A DNA stretch of 64,000 nt from Variovorax sp. PCZ-1 (lineage in GTDB: Bacteria; Pseudomonadota; Gammaproteobacteria; Burkholderiales; Burkholderiaceae_C). Shown here one piece after another: positions 55,803-64,000 of the stretch. The first letter of the stretch is position 1, and the number at the start of each line of letters is the position of its first letter. The DNA is taken from positions 558,001 through 622,000 of the forward strand of contig NZ_JAHCDN010000002.1 in NCBI RefSeq assembly GCF_018413605.1, given 5' to 3'. The notes beneath the pieces were generated by a model, which was not told the origin of the DNA, searched no databases, and was given only the letters and a program-made list of their open reading frames with translations. Both the position numbers and the translations under genes were made by a program.

Positions 55803-57235
55803 GATGGGGGAGGCGTGGCCATTTTGGCGTTGCGATTCCAAAACTGGGTGCAAGCATTGATGGTTTCAAATTCCTGGCACAGCTCTAAGACCAGATTGCG
55901 CAAAAGTGCTTGGATAGACTCGATGCTGCATTGGTCATTGGCGCGGCTCATTTCAAAACGAAGCTCTCGTTGTGCGCATTCTAGCGCGCCATGTAAGGCA
56001 TCAGACGCAGCAGATTCAGCCAAACTGAGATGGTCGTCAGACGTGGCTCTGATCTGAGCAAAGCCAGATTGTTTGCCTAAATTTATCCAATCAGCATCAC
56101 ACGTGCTGGCGTAGGATTCCTCACAAAACGCCTCAAGTGCATACATGCCAGCGATGGGGCTGTGACTGAAATCAACCAAGCTCTGCAGAGAAATGTTTGC
56201 AACGGAGCTGGCGCTGGGATAGCGAAGCAAATGACAGAGCTGAAACTCCATGGCAAAACCCGTGGTTCGTTGCAAATCTGCCCAAGATGCCCCCGAGCCC
56301 ACTAAGTCTGCAACGAGCGTGTCTCGGGAAACGCAAGACTTGAGCATCGAGACCGCAGTATGGGGCGAGGTTTGCATCAAGCGCCGTGAAAGTGCCACGC
56401 GCGTGGTGGGCGTTTGACCGTCAATCGCCTGAAATACTGACTGCCAAACAGCACCATCACGCCCGACAAAAACCACGGATGTTTTGCCTTCTTGCTTCAT
56501 GAGCGCATTCAAGAGCAAACAGCCTAGAGCCAAGATCGGCACGACATGGCTGCACATAACAGAAAGGATTTTCTCAAACGGTGCATTGAGCTGAGGAACG
56601 CACTGCAGCCGGGTGCTCCGACAGGCGCGTGCCACGCTGTGAAGGCCGATGGTGGCCAAGCTTTGCTCGGTGGCTTGCAAATGCGCCCAGTCGAAAATCG
56701 TGGCTTGATGGCCATGGGCTTGTGCTTGTGCAAAGTCGCTGTGAGCGTTGTCGCCAAGATGCTGAGCAACAAGGCCTTGGCTTGCCAGTGCTTGCCAGAA
56801 ACTGCCGTTGTGTTTGTCTTGGTTACTGATGTGGATGCTAGGCATCCAACGCTTGGAAAAGGATCGTGCAGCACCTGAGTAAAGGCGTTCAATCACCCAA
56901 GCAGGATGATGCATATCAGAGACCACGATAGATGCTCGATCTAGTTGATCCATTGCGCGCAGCACGGGCAGGCATTCAGCATACTCGCGCTCGTATTCCA
57001 GTTGCGCCAGTTGAGCCGCATTCATCGGGCTCCCTGCCATATTGCTGAGCGCTAAACGGTAGATGTCTTGCGTGCTGTGCGGCGTTTGGCTCAGCCAGAG
57101 TTGATGGCCAGCACGGCTGCGCGATTCAGCCAAGCCTGGGATGCGGCTGATAGTTTCTACGGCTTCATACACGGACAGCGGTGAGATGCAGCGACGTGCG
57201 ATCAACGTATCAAACAGATCGAACGTGCGCAGCAT
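55799..57235 (-). CDS. HAD-superfamily protein of COG5610 type
   Basis: A 478-residue protein. HAD motif I is FDLFDTLIARR at the N-terminus, motif II region IVVSDMH and motif IV-like LGDNAHSD. After the HAD domain (about 1-190) there is a long C-terminal region with a second alpha/beta part (VVFVGRDGAVWQSVFQAI). Such proteins are often found in polysaccharide gene sets. Its pairing with a sugar-type methyltransferase suggests a small surface-glycan module; substrate unknown. Confidence 0.75.
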   Translation of the reverse strand: MLRTFDLFDTLIARRCISPLSVYEAVETISRIPGLAESRSRAGHQLWLSQTPHSTQDIYRLALSNMAGSPMNAAQLAQLEYEREYAECLPVLRAMDQLDRASIVVSDMHHPAWVIERLYSGAARSFSKRWMPSIHISNQDKHNGSFWQALASQGLVAQHLGDNAHSDFAQAQAHGHQATIFDWAHLQATEQSLATIGLHSVARACRSTRLQCVPQLNAPFEKILSVMCSHVVPILALGCLLLNALMKQEGKTSVVFVGRDGAVWQSVFQAIDGQTPTTRVALSRRLMQTSPHTAVSMLKSCVSRDTLVADLVGSGASWADLQRTTGFAMEFQLCHLLRYPSASSVANISLQSLVDFSHSPIAGMYALEAFCEESYASTCDADWINLGKQSGFAQIRATSDDHLSLAESAASDALHGALECAQRELRFEMSRANDQCSIESIQALLRNLVLELCQEFETINACTQFWNRNAKMATPPPS

Positions 57236-57242
57236 GATGGCG

Positions 57243-58268
57243 CTAGCTGTTGTGATACTGGGTGACGCGCTCGACCTCGTTTTTCGAGCCGAGGATCACG
57301 CTCACGCGTTCATGGAGCTTGGTAGGCTGAATGTCCATGATGCGCTGCTTGCCATTGGTGGCTGCGCCGCCGGCTTGCTCGACCAGCCAGCTCATGGGGT
57401 TGGCTTCGTACATGAGGCGCAGTTTGCCGGCTTTCTCGGGCTCACGCTTATCCCAGGGATACATGAAGATGCCGCCGCGTGTGAGGATGCGGTGCACATC
57501 AGCCACCATGGCGGCGATCCAGCGCATGTTGAAATCTTTGCCGCGCGGGCCGTCTTTGCCAGCCAAGCATTCGTCAATGTAGCGGCGCACGGGAGGAGCC
57601 CAGTGGCGCATATTGCTCATGTTGATAGCGAATTCTTTGGTGTCTTCGGGGATGCGTACATCGCTGTCGGTGAGCACGAAGCTGCCTTGCTCACGGTCGA
57701 GTGTGAACATCACCACGCCTGCGCCCACGGTGAGCACGAGGGTGGTTTGCGGGCCGTAGATGCAGTAGCCTGCGGCGACTTGTTTGGCGCCAGCTTGCAG
57801 GAAGTCTTGCTCAGTCACGGCATTCGAGCCCTCGGGCTTTTTGAGCACGCTGAAGATCGTGCCGATGCTCACGTTGATGTCGATGTTCGATGAGCCATCG
57901 AGCGGATCAAACAGCAGCAGGTATTCGCCTTGTGGGTAGCGATTGGGCACGACGTAGATGCTGTCCATCTCCTCGCTGGCCATGGCCGCCAGATGCCCAC
58001 CCCATTCGTTGGCTTCGATCAGCACTTCGTTGGCGATGATGTCGAGTTTCTTCTGCATCTCGCCTTGCACGTTTTCCGTCTCCGCGCCACCGAGCACATC
58101 GCCCAAAGCGCCTTTATTGACGGCATGGCTGATGCGCTTGCAGGCGCGTGCGACGATTTCTAGGAGCAGGCGAAGTTTCGGGGGAATCTGGCCTTGTGGG
58201 ACAGATTCGTTTTTACTTTCGCGTTGTTTTTCTAGGAGGTACCGGGAGAGGGAGATGGGTTTGTTCAT
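57243..58268 (-). CDS. fbp: fructose-1,6-bisphosphatase class I
   Basis: Hydrolyses fructose 1,6-bisphosphate in gluconeogenesis. About 341 residues with [14 protein letters not shown], the metal and substrate loop, and [21 protein letters not shown] near the C-terminus. ATG 58268 ([11 protein letters not shown]) is the expected start; an in-frame codon at 58298 lies at the edge of the inverted repeat. It works opposite glycolysis together with ppsA at the other end of the window. Confidence 0.97.
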   Translation of the reverse strand: MNKPISLSRYLLEKQRESKNESVPQGQIPPKLRLLLEIVARACKRISHAVNKGALGDVLGGAETENVQGEMQKKLDIIANEVLIEANEWGGHLAAMASEEMDSIYVVPNRYPQGEYLLLFDPLDGSSNIDINVSIGTIFSVLKKPEGSNAVTEQDFLQAGAKQVAAGYCIYGPQTTLVLTVGAGVVMFTLDREQGSFVLTDSDVRIPEDTKEFAINMSNMRHWAPPVRRYIDECLAGKDGPRGKDFNMRWIAAMVADVHRILTRGGIFMYPWDKREPEKAGKLRLMYEANPMSWLVEQAGGAATNGKQRIMDIQPTKLHERVSVILGSKNEVERVTQYHNS

Positions 58269-58291
58269 AGGTTTTTTATTGGGTAGAGGAG

Positions 58292-58382
58292 AACGCAAAA
58301 GTCGCAGAAGTACGCAGAAGACGCAAAAGATAAATCAAAAAAACCTTTGGCGTCTTTTGCGTTGTTTTGCGAATTTTGCGTT
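58292..58382. repeat. long imperfect inverted repeat of acgcaaaag units, copy B
   Basis: Left arm at 58292-58329 and right arm at 58345-58382 are imperfect complements over about 38 bp, built from acgcaaaag/acgcagaag units. It lies between pepN and fbp and resembles the element at 50140-50242. Confidence 0.82.
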
Positions 58383-58410
58383 CTATTGTTAAGCAAGTCC
58401 ATTGACCGAA

Positions 58411-61137
58411 TCAAACAGCTAAAGCCCGTGAGACGACCTCACGCACGTCGCTACTCAAATCGCTCTTGGCAGCGACTCGTTCAATCGCATGCTTGGCAGC
58501 ATCTTGATAAGGCTGTGCGAGTTTCTTCCAACGATCCAGGGCGCGAGCCAAGCGGGCGGCTACTTGGGGGTTGAGGGCATCTAAGGCCAGCACTTGATCA
58601 GCCCAGAAGACATAGCCCGCTGCATCGGCGCGGTGGAATGCGGCAGGATTGGCGCTGCAGTAGCTGAAGATCAGGCTGCGGGCGCGGTTGGGGTTTTTGA
58701 TATTGAAATCGGGGTGCTGCATGAGCGTGCGCACCTTAGGCAGGATATCGCCGCCTGCATCGGAGCTGCCGGCTTGCAAGGCGAACCATTTGTCGATCAC
58801 CAAAGCTTCTTGCTGAAAGAGGCTGTGGAATTTGGCCAAGGCTGGCTCGGCATGCTGGCTGCGGCTTGCGACGAGGGCACTCAATGCGCCGAAGCGGTCT
58901 GTCATGTTGCCGGCATCTTTGAAGCGTTGGTAGGCTTTGCCGTGCCAGACTTCGCGTGCTTGGCCTTCAGATCCTAAGCAGAGCATGTGCAGGGCGAGAT
59001 TGGCGAGTGAGCGACGACCCGCTTGAACAGCATCGGGTGTGTAGCTGCCGGTGTCTTTGTTGGCTTCATAGGTGGCTGCCCAATCGTCATGGAGAGCAAC
59101 AGCCAATGCATGGCGCATGCCTTCACGCACTGCGTGAATGGCTTGTGGATCGACTGCCTCGAGCTGCTCAGCAATATACGTCTCGGAGGGCAGGGTGAGC
59201 ACGAGCTCTTTGAAGGCGGCATCGAGCGATGCATCGCGCAGCACTTCGCGCAAAGCAGCTACGAACTTACTTTGAACAAAGTTTTTAGTGTCAAAATGGC
59301 CAATCGACGGCATAGAATCTGCGCGAGATGCTATCAAATGCATAGCGTTGAGCGCGGCTTGCATGGCCAATCGCTGCGCGGCCTCCCAGCGATTGAAGGG
59401 GTCGTTGTCTGCTCCAAGCAGAGCGAGGAGTTGATCTTCGCTGTAATCGAATTCCAAAATCACGGGCGCTGAGAAGCCGCGAAACAGCGAGGGCACGGGC
59501 TCAGTGGGCACGCCGATAAACTGCAAAACCTCCTGTGCTTGCGTGAGCACAATGGTGCGCTGGCCATGCACGGGCTGCGCTTCGTGAGCGAGCTGTAAAG
59601 CCATGTCTTGGCCAGTTGTGGGATTCAGCAGCCCGAGCGCGAGCGGGAGCACGAAAGGCTCTTTGTTCGGCTGACCTGGCGTGGGAGGACATGTTTGTGT
59701 GAGGCTTAGTGTGTAGGTCTGTGCGGCAGCGTCGTACACGCCCTTGGCCGCAACACGCGGCGTGCCTGCTTGGGCATACCAGCGCAGGAATTGCGGTAGT
59801 AGCTTCTGCAGCGCAGAACCTGGGTTGGCGGCGGCAATCGCATTGGCGAAATCATCACAAGTGACTGCTTGACCATCGTGGCGCTTGAAATACTCGGCCA
59901 TACCTTTCGTAAAACCAGAGCGGCCAACCAAACTCTGCATCATACGAACGACTTCTGCGCCTTTTTCGTAGATCGTGACGGTGTAGAAATTATTGATTTC
60001 TTGGTATTGATCGGGGCGAACGGGGTGTGCCATCGGCCCTGCATCTTCTGGGAACTGGGCTTGACGCAGCACGCGCACATCTTCAATGCGCTTGACCGCT
60101 CTTGCGGATGGATTGGGGCAGAGGTCTTGTGAGAACTCCTGATCTCGGAAGACGGTGAGACCTTCCTTCAGAGAGAGCTGAAACCAATCGCGGCAGGTGA
60201 TGCGGTTGCCCGTCCAGTTGTGGAAATACTCGTGGCCGACGACGCTTTCGATGTTGGCGTAATCCACATCAGTGGCCGTGGCTGGGTTGGCCAACACGTA
60301 TTTGGTGTTGAAGATGTTGAGGCCTTTGTTTTCCATCGCGCCCATGTTGAAATCGCTGGTGGCGACGATCATGAAGCGCTCTAGATCGAGCGGGAGATTG
60401 AAGCGCGCTTCATCCCAAGCAACGGATGCCATCAGTGAATTCATGGCGTGCTCGGTTTTATCCAAATCACCGGGGCGCACGAAGACTTGCAACAAATGAT
60501 CTTTGCCTGAGCGCGAGGTGATACGCTGCTCTCTAGCGACGAGTTTACCGGCGACGAGAGCGAAGAGGTAGCAGGGCTTTTTGTGCGGATCGATCCATTT
60601 GGCGAAATGCTTACCTTCTGGCAGATCGCCGCTTTCGACCAGATTGCCATTGGAGAGAAGCACAGGATAGAGCGCTTTATCAGCCCGCAGCGTCACGCTG
60701 TATGAAGCCATCACATCGGGGCGATCTAGGAAGTAAGTGATGCGTCGAAAGCCTTCTGCTTCGCATTGCGTGAAGAAGGTGTCTTGGCTCACATACAGGC
60801 CCGTGAGCGAGGTGTTTTTACTGGGATTGCAGGTGGTGAAGATCTCCAGATCGCACTCAAAGGGTAGCCCATCGAGCACTAGAGTCTCACCATCCATCTT
60901 GAACGAGCAGCCAGCGCCGTTGACCAGCACGCGAGCGAGATTGAGCTCGACACCTTCTAGGCGCAAAGCTGCATCTGCAGCAGCATCCGCATTGCGGCGA
61001 ATATGCATTTTGCTGAGCACACGCGTTTTGGCGGGATCGAGATCAAACGTCAGGTCAACCGTGTCGATCCAAAACGGCGGCGGCGTGTAGTCTTCACGCT
61101 TAACGAGGGTGGGGGTGGCAGAGCCTTCCTTGAACAT
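58411..61137 (-). CDS. pepN: aminopeptidase N (M1 family) with repeat-encoded insert
   Basis: Zinc aminopeptidase of 908 residues. GAMEN exopeptidase motif in FNMGAMENKGLN; zinc site HEYFH followed by the Glu in LKEGLTVFRDQEF. The DUF3458 and C-terminal helical domains are present. Repeat copy 14 encodes residues 598-619 (AMHLIASRADSMPS), in the region after the Ig-like domain. The usual length is about 870-890, so the insert accounts for the excess. Confidence 0.97.
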   Translation of the reverse strand: MFKEGSATPTLVKREDYTPPPFWIDTVDLTFDLDPAKTRVLSKMHIRRNADAAADAALRLEGVELNLARVLVNGAGCSFKMDGETLVLDGLPFECDLEIFTTCNPSKNTSLTGLYVSQDTFFTQCEAEGFRRITYFLDRPDVMASYSVTLRADKALYPVLLSNGNLVESGDLPEGKHFAKWIDPHKKPCYLFALVAGKLVAREQRITSRSGKDHLLQVFVRPGDLDKTEHAMNSLMASVAWDEARFNLPLDLERFMIVATSDFNMGAMENKGLNIFNTKYVLANPATATDVDYANIESVVGHEYFHNWTGNRITCRDWFQLSLKEGLTVFRDQEFSQDLCPNPSARAVKRIEDVRVLRQAQFPEDAGPMAHPVRPDQYQEINNFYTVTIYEKGAEVVRMMQSLVGRSGFTKGMAEYFKRHDGQAVTCDDFANAIAAANPGSALQKLLPQFLRWYAQAGTPRVAAKGVYDAAAQTYTLSLTQTCPPTPGQPNKEPFVLPLALGLLNPTTGQDMALQLAHEAQPVHGQRTIVLTQAQEVLQFIGVPTEPVPSLFRGFSAPVILEFDYSEDQLLALLGADNDPFNRWEAAQRLAMQAALNAMHLIASRADSMPSIGHFDTKNFVQSKFVAALREVLRDASLDAAFKELVLTLPSETYIAEQLEAVDPQAIHAVREGMRHALAVALHDDWAATYEANKDTGSYTPDAVQAGRRSLANLALHMLCLGSEGQAREVWHGKAYQRFKDAGNMTDRFGALSALVASRSQHAEPALAKFHSLFQQEALVIDKWFALQAGSSDAGGDILPKVRTLMQHPDFNIKNPNRARSLIFSYCSANPAAFHRADAAGYVFWADQVLALDALNPQVAARLARALDRWKKLAQPYQDAAKHAIERVAAKSDLSSDVREVVSRALAV
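59283..59346 (+). repeat. 64-nt palindromic repeat, copy 14 (inside pepN)
   Basis: Core at 59306-59346 with GACGGC, CTGCGC and GCTATCAAATGCATAGC. Gene frame R1, peptide AMHLIASRADSMPS. Confidence 0.88.
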
Positions 61138-61152
61138 AAGTTTCTTTCTTGT

Positions 61153-61836
61153 TTAATCTGCGATGCGTAGGCTCTGCAAAAAGCCCTGCGCTATCAATTC
61201 TTCGTAATTTTTCACGGCAGCGATCACATGATCACCCGCCAGCTCAGCGGCAGAATGCGTGCTGCAAATCGCCACAGCGCGCATGCCCGCGCGCAGCGCT
61301 GCTTCAATTCCCAAAGGCGCATCTTCAAAGACAATTGCACCGTTTGGCCTCACAGATACTGCGCGAGCAGCTTCCAAAAAGATAGCGGGCTCGGGCTTGC
61401 CCGGCAACCCCATATCACCGCGAATCACGGCTTGCGGGGCTTGTGGCAGCTTCAAGTGAGATAGGGCGAATTCGACGTTATGGATGTCACCCGCCGTGCC
61501 TACAGCGATCTTCAGGCCTAAATCGCGAGCAGCCGCTTCAAACGCCTTGAAACCGCGCACCTCAGCAAACACAGGTGCAAACATATCGCGGTAAATCTGC
61601 TCTTTCTCCTGCACCAGCGGTAGCGCCTCGGCAACGCTCATCACGCGGCCAAAGAGCTCACCCATGCATTCCGTGCCCGTGCGTCCGGTGGTGCGGCGCA
61701 TGAGCTCAGGCAAATCCATCTTCACACCATGCCGTTGCGCAAACACTTCCCACGAACGCGCGTGAAAAGGCATGGAGTCGATCATGGTGCCATCCATGTC
61801 GAAGATCAGGGCTTGGGTCAAGGGTGAATTAGTCAC
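61153..61836 (-). CDS. HAD-IA family phosphatase (beta-phosphoglucomutase-like)
   Basis: A 227-residue HAD hydrolase. Motif I is FDMDGTMIDS, motif II VGTAG, motif III GKPEPAIF and motif IV VFEDAPLGIEAA. These fit sugar-phosphate phosphatases or beta-phosphoglucomutase. It ends 15 bases upstream of pepN. The substrate cannot be read from sequence. Confidence 0.88.
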   Translation of the reverse strand: MTNSPLTQALIFDMDGTMIDSMPFHARSWEVFAQRHGVKMDLPELMRRTTGRTGTECMGELFGRVMSVAEALPLVQEKEQIYRDMFAPVFAEVRGFKAFEAAARDLGLKIAVGTAGDIHNVEFALSHLKLPQAPQAVIRGDMGLPGKPEPAIFLEAARAVSVRPNGAIVFEDAPLGIEAALRAGMRAVAICSTHSAAELAGDHVIAAVKNYEELIAQGFLQSLRIAD

Positions 61837-61865
61837 CCTTTGATTTTACGGGGTGAAATCGGGTG

Positions 61866-63173
61866 TCAAGATATCTTAAAACCTGCTCTCAAAAAGCCAC
61901 GAAACCTGGCTCTGCCGCCGCGCACTGGCTGATCGGTGAGTTGGTAATCTGGAAAGCGCTGCAGGAAGCTGGAAACGGCGATACGGCCTTCCAGGCGTGC
62001 GAGGGACAGGCCTGCGCATTGGTGGATGCCGTAGCCAAAGGCGAGGTGTTTGTTAGGGCTTCTGTCCAGCTGGAGCGCATTGGCTTGAGTAAAGACGCTG
62101 GGATCACGGTTGGCTGCGCCAATGCACAAAGTCAGTAGCGTGCCAGCTGGATAAGTCTGGCCACCGAGCTCGAAATCATAGGTTGCGCGGCGGTTGCCAA
62201 GCTGGTTGCTGGATTCGAAACGCAGGAATTCGTCGATGGCGGTATCCCATCTTGCTTCAATACTCGAATTTCGATCAAAATCAGTGGTTTGCTGGCGTAC
62301 TTCCTGCGCAGAGTGCTCATGAATTGATAGCAAATACGAAAGTGCTTGAGGATGCTCTTGCAGGGCGATGAGAGCATTGCCGATCAGATTGGTGGTGGTT
62401 TCGTGGCCGGCGTTGAGGATGAAGATGCAGTTTTGCAGCAGCTCGATCTCGGTCAGCTCAGCTTCGCTTTGGATGAGTCGCGTGAGCACATCATGCTCGG
62501 GGTCTCCGGGGTGTTGGCGGCGCTCTTTCACCAAGCCTTGCAGATAGGATTTGAATTCGCGCACACTGCTGTTTCCCAGCTCTTCTTGCTCTCGTGAAAG
62601 CTTGGGCTCGAGCGCGCCAAGGATGGCAAGACTCCAATCGCGCAGAGGTTCGCGGTCTGTATGTGGGATGCCCAGCAGATTGCCAATGATTTCCACCGGG
62701 ATCGCCGAAGCAAAATCTTCGATCAGATCACCATCGCCTTGTTCTTCGATGCGATCCAGCAGGCCATTGACCAGCGCAATCAAGCCGGCTTCCATCTGAG
62801 CGATGGCGCGGCGTGAGAGTGCGCCCATGATGATTTTTCTCACTCGGGTGTGCAGCGGTGGATCGTTGAAGACGAGGCTGGTGGTGTGGTGCTCGTGCAA
62901 AGGCGAACCCGCACCGTACTTCGGCGTAAATTCCGCTTGCTTATCCGAGCTGAAAGTTTGCGCATCCTTGTAAACACTCACCAAATCCGCATGGCGGGTG
63001 AGAAACAAGCTGCCATCAGGCATGCGGCGAATCGGTTCATGCTCACGCAGCCAATCGTAGATGGGATAGGGGTTGGCGTAAAACTCTTGCGGCAGATTGC
63101 GCAGATCAAAGCTACGAGCGATTTCTTCGGCGCGTTGTGCAGAGAGCGAAGGCGTGATGCACGAGATAGACAT
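61866..63173 (-). CDS. cytochrome P450 with repeat-encoded insert
   Basis: A 435-residue soluble bacterial P450. I-helix motif AGHETTTN, ExxR as EFLR, and the heme loop FGYGIHQCAG with the axial Cys. Repeat copy 15 encodes residues 281-302 (LSIHEHSAQEVRQ), in the J-K region between the I-helix and ExxR. In this frame the consensus has three stop codons, all changed here. The ATG follows repeat copy 16 with no spacer and no visible Shine-Dalgarno. No ferredoxin gene is adjacent; the substrate is unknown. Confidence 0.93.
   Translation of the reverse strand: MSISCITPSLSAQRAEEIARSFDLRNLPQEFYANPYPIYDWLREHEPIRRMPDGSLFLTRHADLVSVYKDAQTFSSDKQAEFTPKYGAGSPLHEHHTTSLVFNDPPLHTRVRKIIMGALSRRAIAQMEAGLIALVNGLLDRIEEQGDGDLIEDFASAIPVEIIGNLLGIPHTDREPLRDWSLAILGALEPKLSREQEELGNSSVREFKSYLQGLVKERRQHPGDPEHDVLTRLIQSEAELTEIELLQNCIFILNAGHETTTNLIGNALIALQEHPQALSYLLSIHEHSAQEVRQQTTDFDRNSSIEARWDTAIDEFLRFESSNQLGNRRATYDFELGGQTYPAGTLLTLCIGAANRDPSVFTQANALQLDRSPNKHLAFGYGIHQCAGLSLARLEGRIAVSSFLQRFPDYQLTDQPVRGGRARFRGFLRAGFKIS
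62268..62331 (+). repeat. 64-nt palindromic repeat, copy 15 (inside the P450 gene)
   Basis: Core at 62291-62331 with GCTGGC, CTGCGC and GCTCATGAATTGATAGC. Gene frame R3, peptide LSIHEHSAQEVRQ. Confidence 0.85.
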
Positions 63174-63237
63174 TTTTTGATCAAAATTGGCTGATCGCCG
63201 GCATAGATACTGCGCGGATTGCTATTGAATTGATAGT
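63174..63237 (+). repeat. 64-nt palindromic repeat, copy 16 (is the whole Bug-P450 intergenic region)
   Basis: The unit starts at the base next to the P450 start codon and ends on the last base of the Bug stop codon. Core at 63197-63237 with GCCGGC, CTGCGC and GCTATTGAATTGATAGT. Confidence 0.9.
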
Positions 63238-64000
63238 CAATCAGCTTTCACGCGCCCCGATGTCATCACAGGTTTCCAGCGGGCGATTTCGCTCGTGATG
63301 AGTTGGCCGTAGGCTTCAGGCGTTGTGGGTGTGGCGATAGCGCCTTCTGAATTCAATCGGGCTCTAAGTGCATCGGAGCTCAGCGCTGAATTGATCTGCG
63401 CATTGAGCTTCATCACCACATCGCGTGGCGTGCCTGCAGGCGCGACGACGCCATACCATTGGTCTGCTTCAAAATCTTTGAGTCCCAGTGCTTCATTCAC
63501 CGTGGGCAGATCTGGCAGAGCATCCAGCCGCTTGGGCGAAGAGACGGCGAGTGCGCGCAATGTGCCTGCCTTGATATGCGTCACGAGCGCGGGAGCGCCT
63601 GTGAACATCAGCTGTATTTGCCCGGAGATTAAATCGTTCACAGCTGGCGCCGTGCCGCGATAGGGAATATGCACGATGCTCGTGCCCGTCTGCATCTTGA
63701 AATACTCGGTGGCCAGGTTGGCCGCGCTGCCATTGCCACCTGAGCCATAGTTCAAACGGCCAGGGTTAGATTTCAAATAAGCCACGAGCTCACGCAGATT
63801 TTTCACGGGCACATTGGGATGCACCACCAACACATTGGGGACGCGCGCAACCCAAGCAACGGGCGCGTAATCTTTCACAGGGTCATATGGCAGCTTGGGG
63901 TAGAGGCTGGGGTTGACGGCGAGCGTGCCGATGTGTCCCATCATCAACGTGTAGCCATCGGCATTGGCCTTGGCCGCGCGATCTGCGCCAATGCTGCCGC
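63237..64000 (-). CDS. Bug/TctC-family tripartite tricarboxylate transporter substrate-binding protein, partial
   Basis: The N-terminal part and signal peptide lie beyond the window; the frame stays open to base 64000, so the internal Met at 63947 is not the start. The visible 250 or so residues carry family patterns: NPSLYPKLPYDPVKDYAPV, NVLVVHPNVPVKNLREL, GSGGNGSAANLATEYFK and VHIPYRGTAPAVNDLISGQ. These periplasmic proteins are abundant in Comamonadaceae and Bordetella. Probably co-transcribed with the P450. Confidence 0.94.
   Translation of the reverse strand, partial: GSIGADRAAKANADGYTLMMGHIGTLAVNPSLYPKLPYDPVKDYAPVAWVARVPNVLVVHPNVPVKNLRELVAYLKSNPGRLNYGSGGNGSAANLATEYFKMQTGTSIVHIPYRGTAPAVNDLISGQIQLMFTGAPALVTHIKAGTLRALAVSSPKRLDALPDLPTVNEALGLKDFEADQWYGVVAPAGTPRDVVMKLNAQINSALSSDALRARLNSEGAIATPTTPEAYGQLITSEIARWKPVMTSGRVKAD

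Noticed and set aside
58900-58925. Other GCCGGC sites (for example in pepN, hflK and nhaA) as extra repeat copies
   Set aside because: They lack CTGCGC at the fixed 7-nt distance and the following hairpin, and the encoded residues match the host families.

Overview
The window reads as chromosome of a beta-proteobacterium of the order Burkholderiales, most like Comamonadaceae. The main evidence is the gene order ndk-rlmN-pilW-rodZ-ispG-hisS-yfgM-bamB-der-hfq-hflX-hflK-hflC-DUF2065, a phaC-phaA-phaB polyhydroxybutyrate operon and a Bug-type solute-binding protein. Genus assignment from memory would be guesswork. Coding density is high, and no gene-free stretch exceeds 300 bases.

Layout. 1-2.2 kb: 3' part of ppsA. 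2.5-8.7 kb: a plus-strand accessory operon with a GspE/PilB-type ATPase, a small membrane protein, two tandemly duplicated type IV pilin-like proteins with unrelated C-terminal modules, a secreted protein and a membrane protein. 8.7-11.1 kb: two sodium/proton antiporters. 11.1-16.1 kb: an MBL-fold protein, yajQ, murB and a large lipoprotein. 16.4-30.1 kb: the conserved housekeeping block (ndk to DUF2065). 30.2-33.2 kb: a dynamin-like GTPase and mutY. 33.3-38.1 kb, minus strand: a four-gene operon (carotenoid-type membrane protein, MpaB-like oxygenase, degenerate GGDEF sensor, DUF455 ferritin-like protein). 38.3-40.5 kb: an AbrB/Doc toxin-antitoxin pair, gamma carbonic anhydrase and hslO. 41-45 kb, minus strand: Rieske oxygenase, glutamine-synthetase-like ligase, pnuC and a NadR-type kinase. 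45-48 kb: maleylacetoacetate isomerase-like GST, flavoprotein, pgeF. 48.5-52.3 kb: phaCAB. 52.4-55 kb: SapC-family protein, methyltransferase and tRNA-Thr. 55-64 kb, minus strand: methyltransferase, HAD protein, fbp, pepN, HAD phosphatase, P450 and a partial Bug protein.

The most striking signal is a dispersed palindromic repeat present in 16 copies. Each copy has a gap-free 41-nt core (GCCGGC, 7 nt, CTGCGC, 5 nt, then a 17-nt hairpin close to GCTAT-7 nt-ATAGC) preceded by a 23-nt T-rich left arm, 64 nt in all. Nine copies lie inside protein-coding genes and are translated, using five of the six reading frames. Where the consensus frame carries stop codons (murB, P450) those stops are altered. 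In the membrane protein PnuC the encoded peptide has become hydrophobic. Other copies supply the hisS start codon and the DUF455 stop codon, abut yajQ, rlmN and P450 coding ends exactly, or fill an entire intergenic gap. This resembles in concept the protein-coding palindromic elements known from Rickettsia, but the sequence is one I do not recognise. A second, unrelated family of long imperfect inverted repeats built from acgcaaaag-like units occurs twice, at 50.1 and 58.3 kb.
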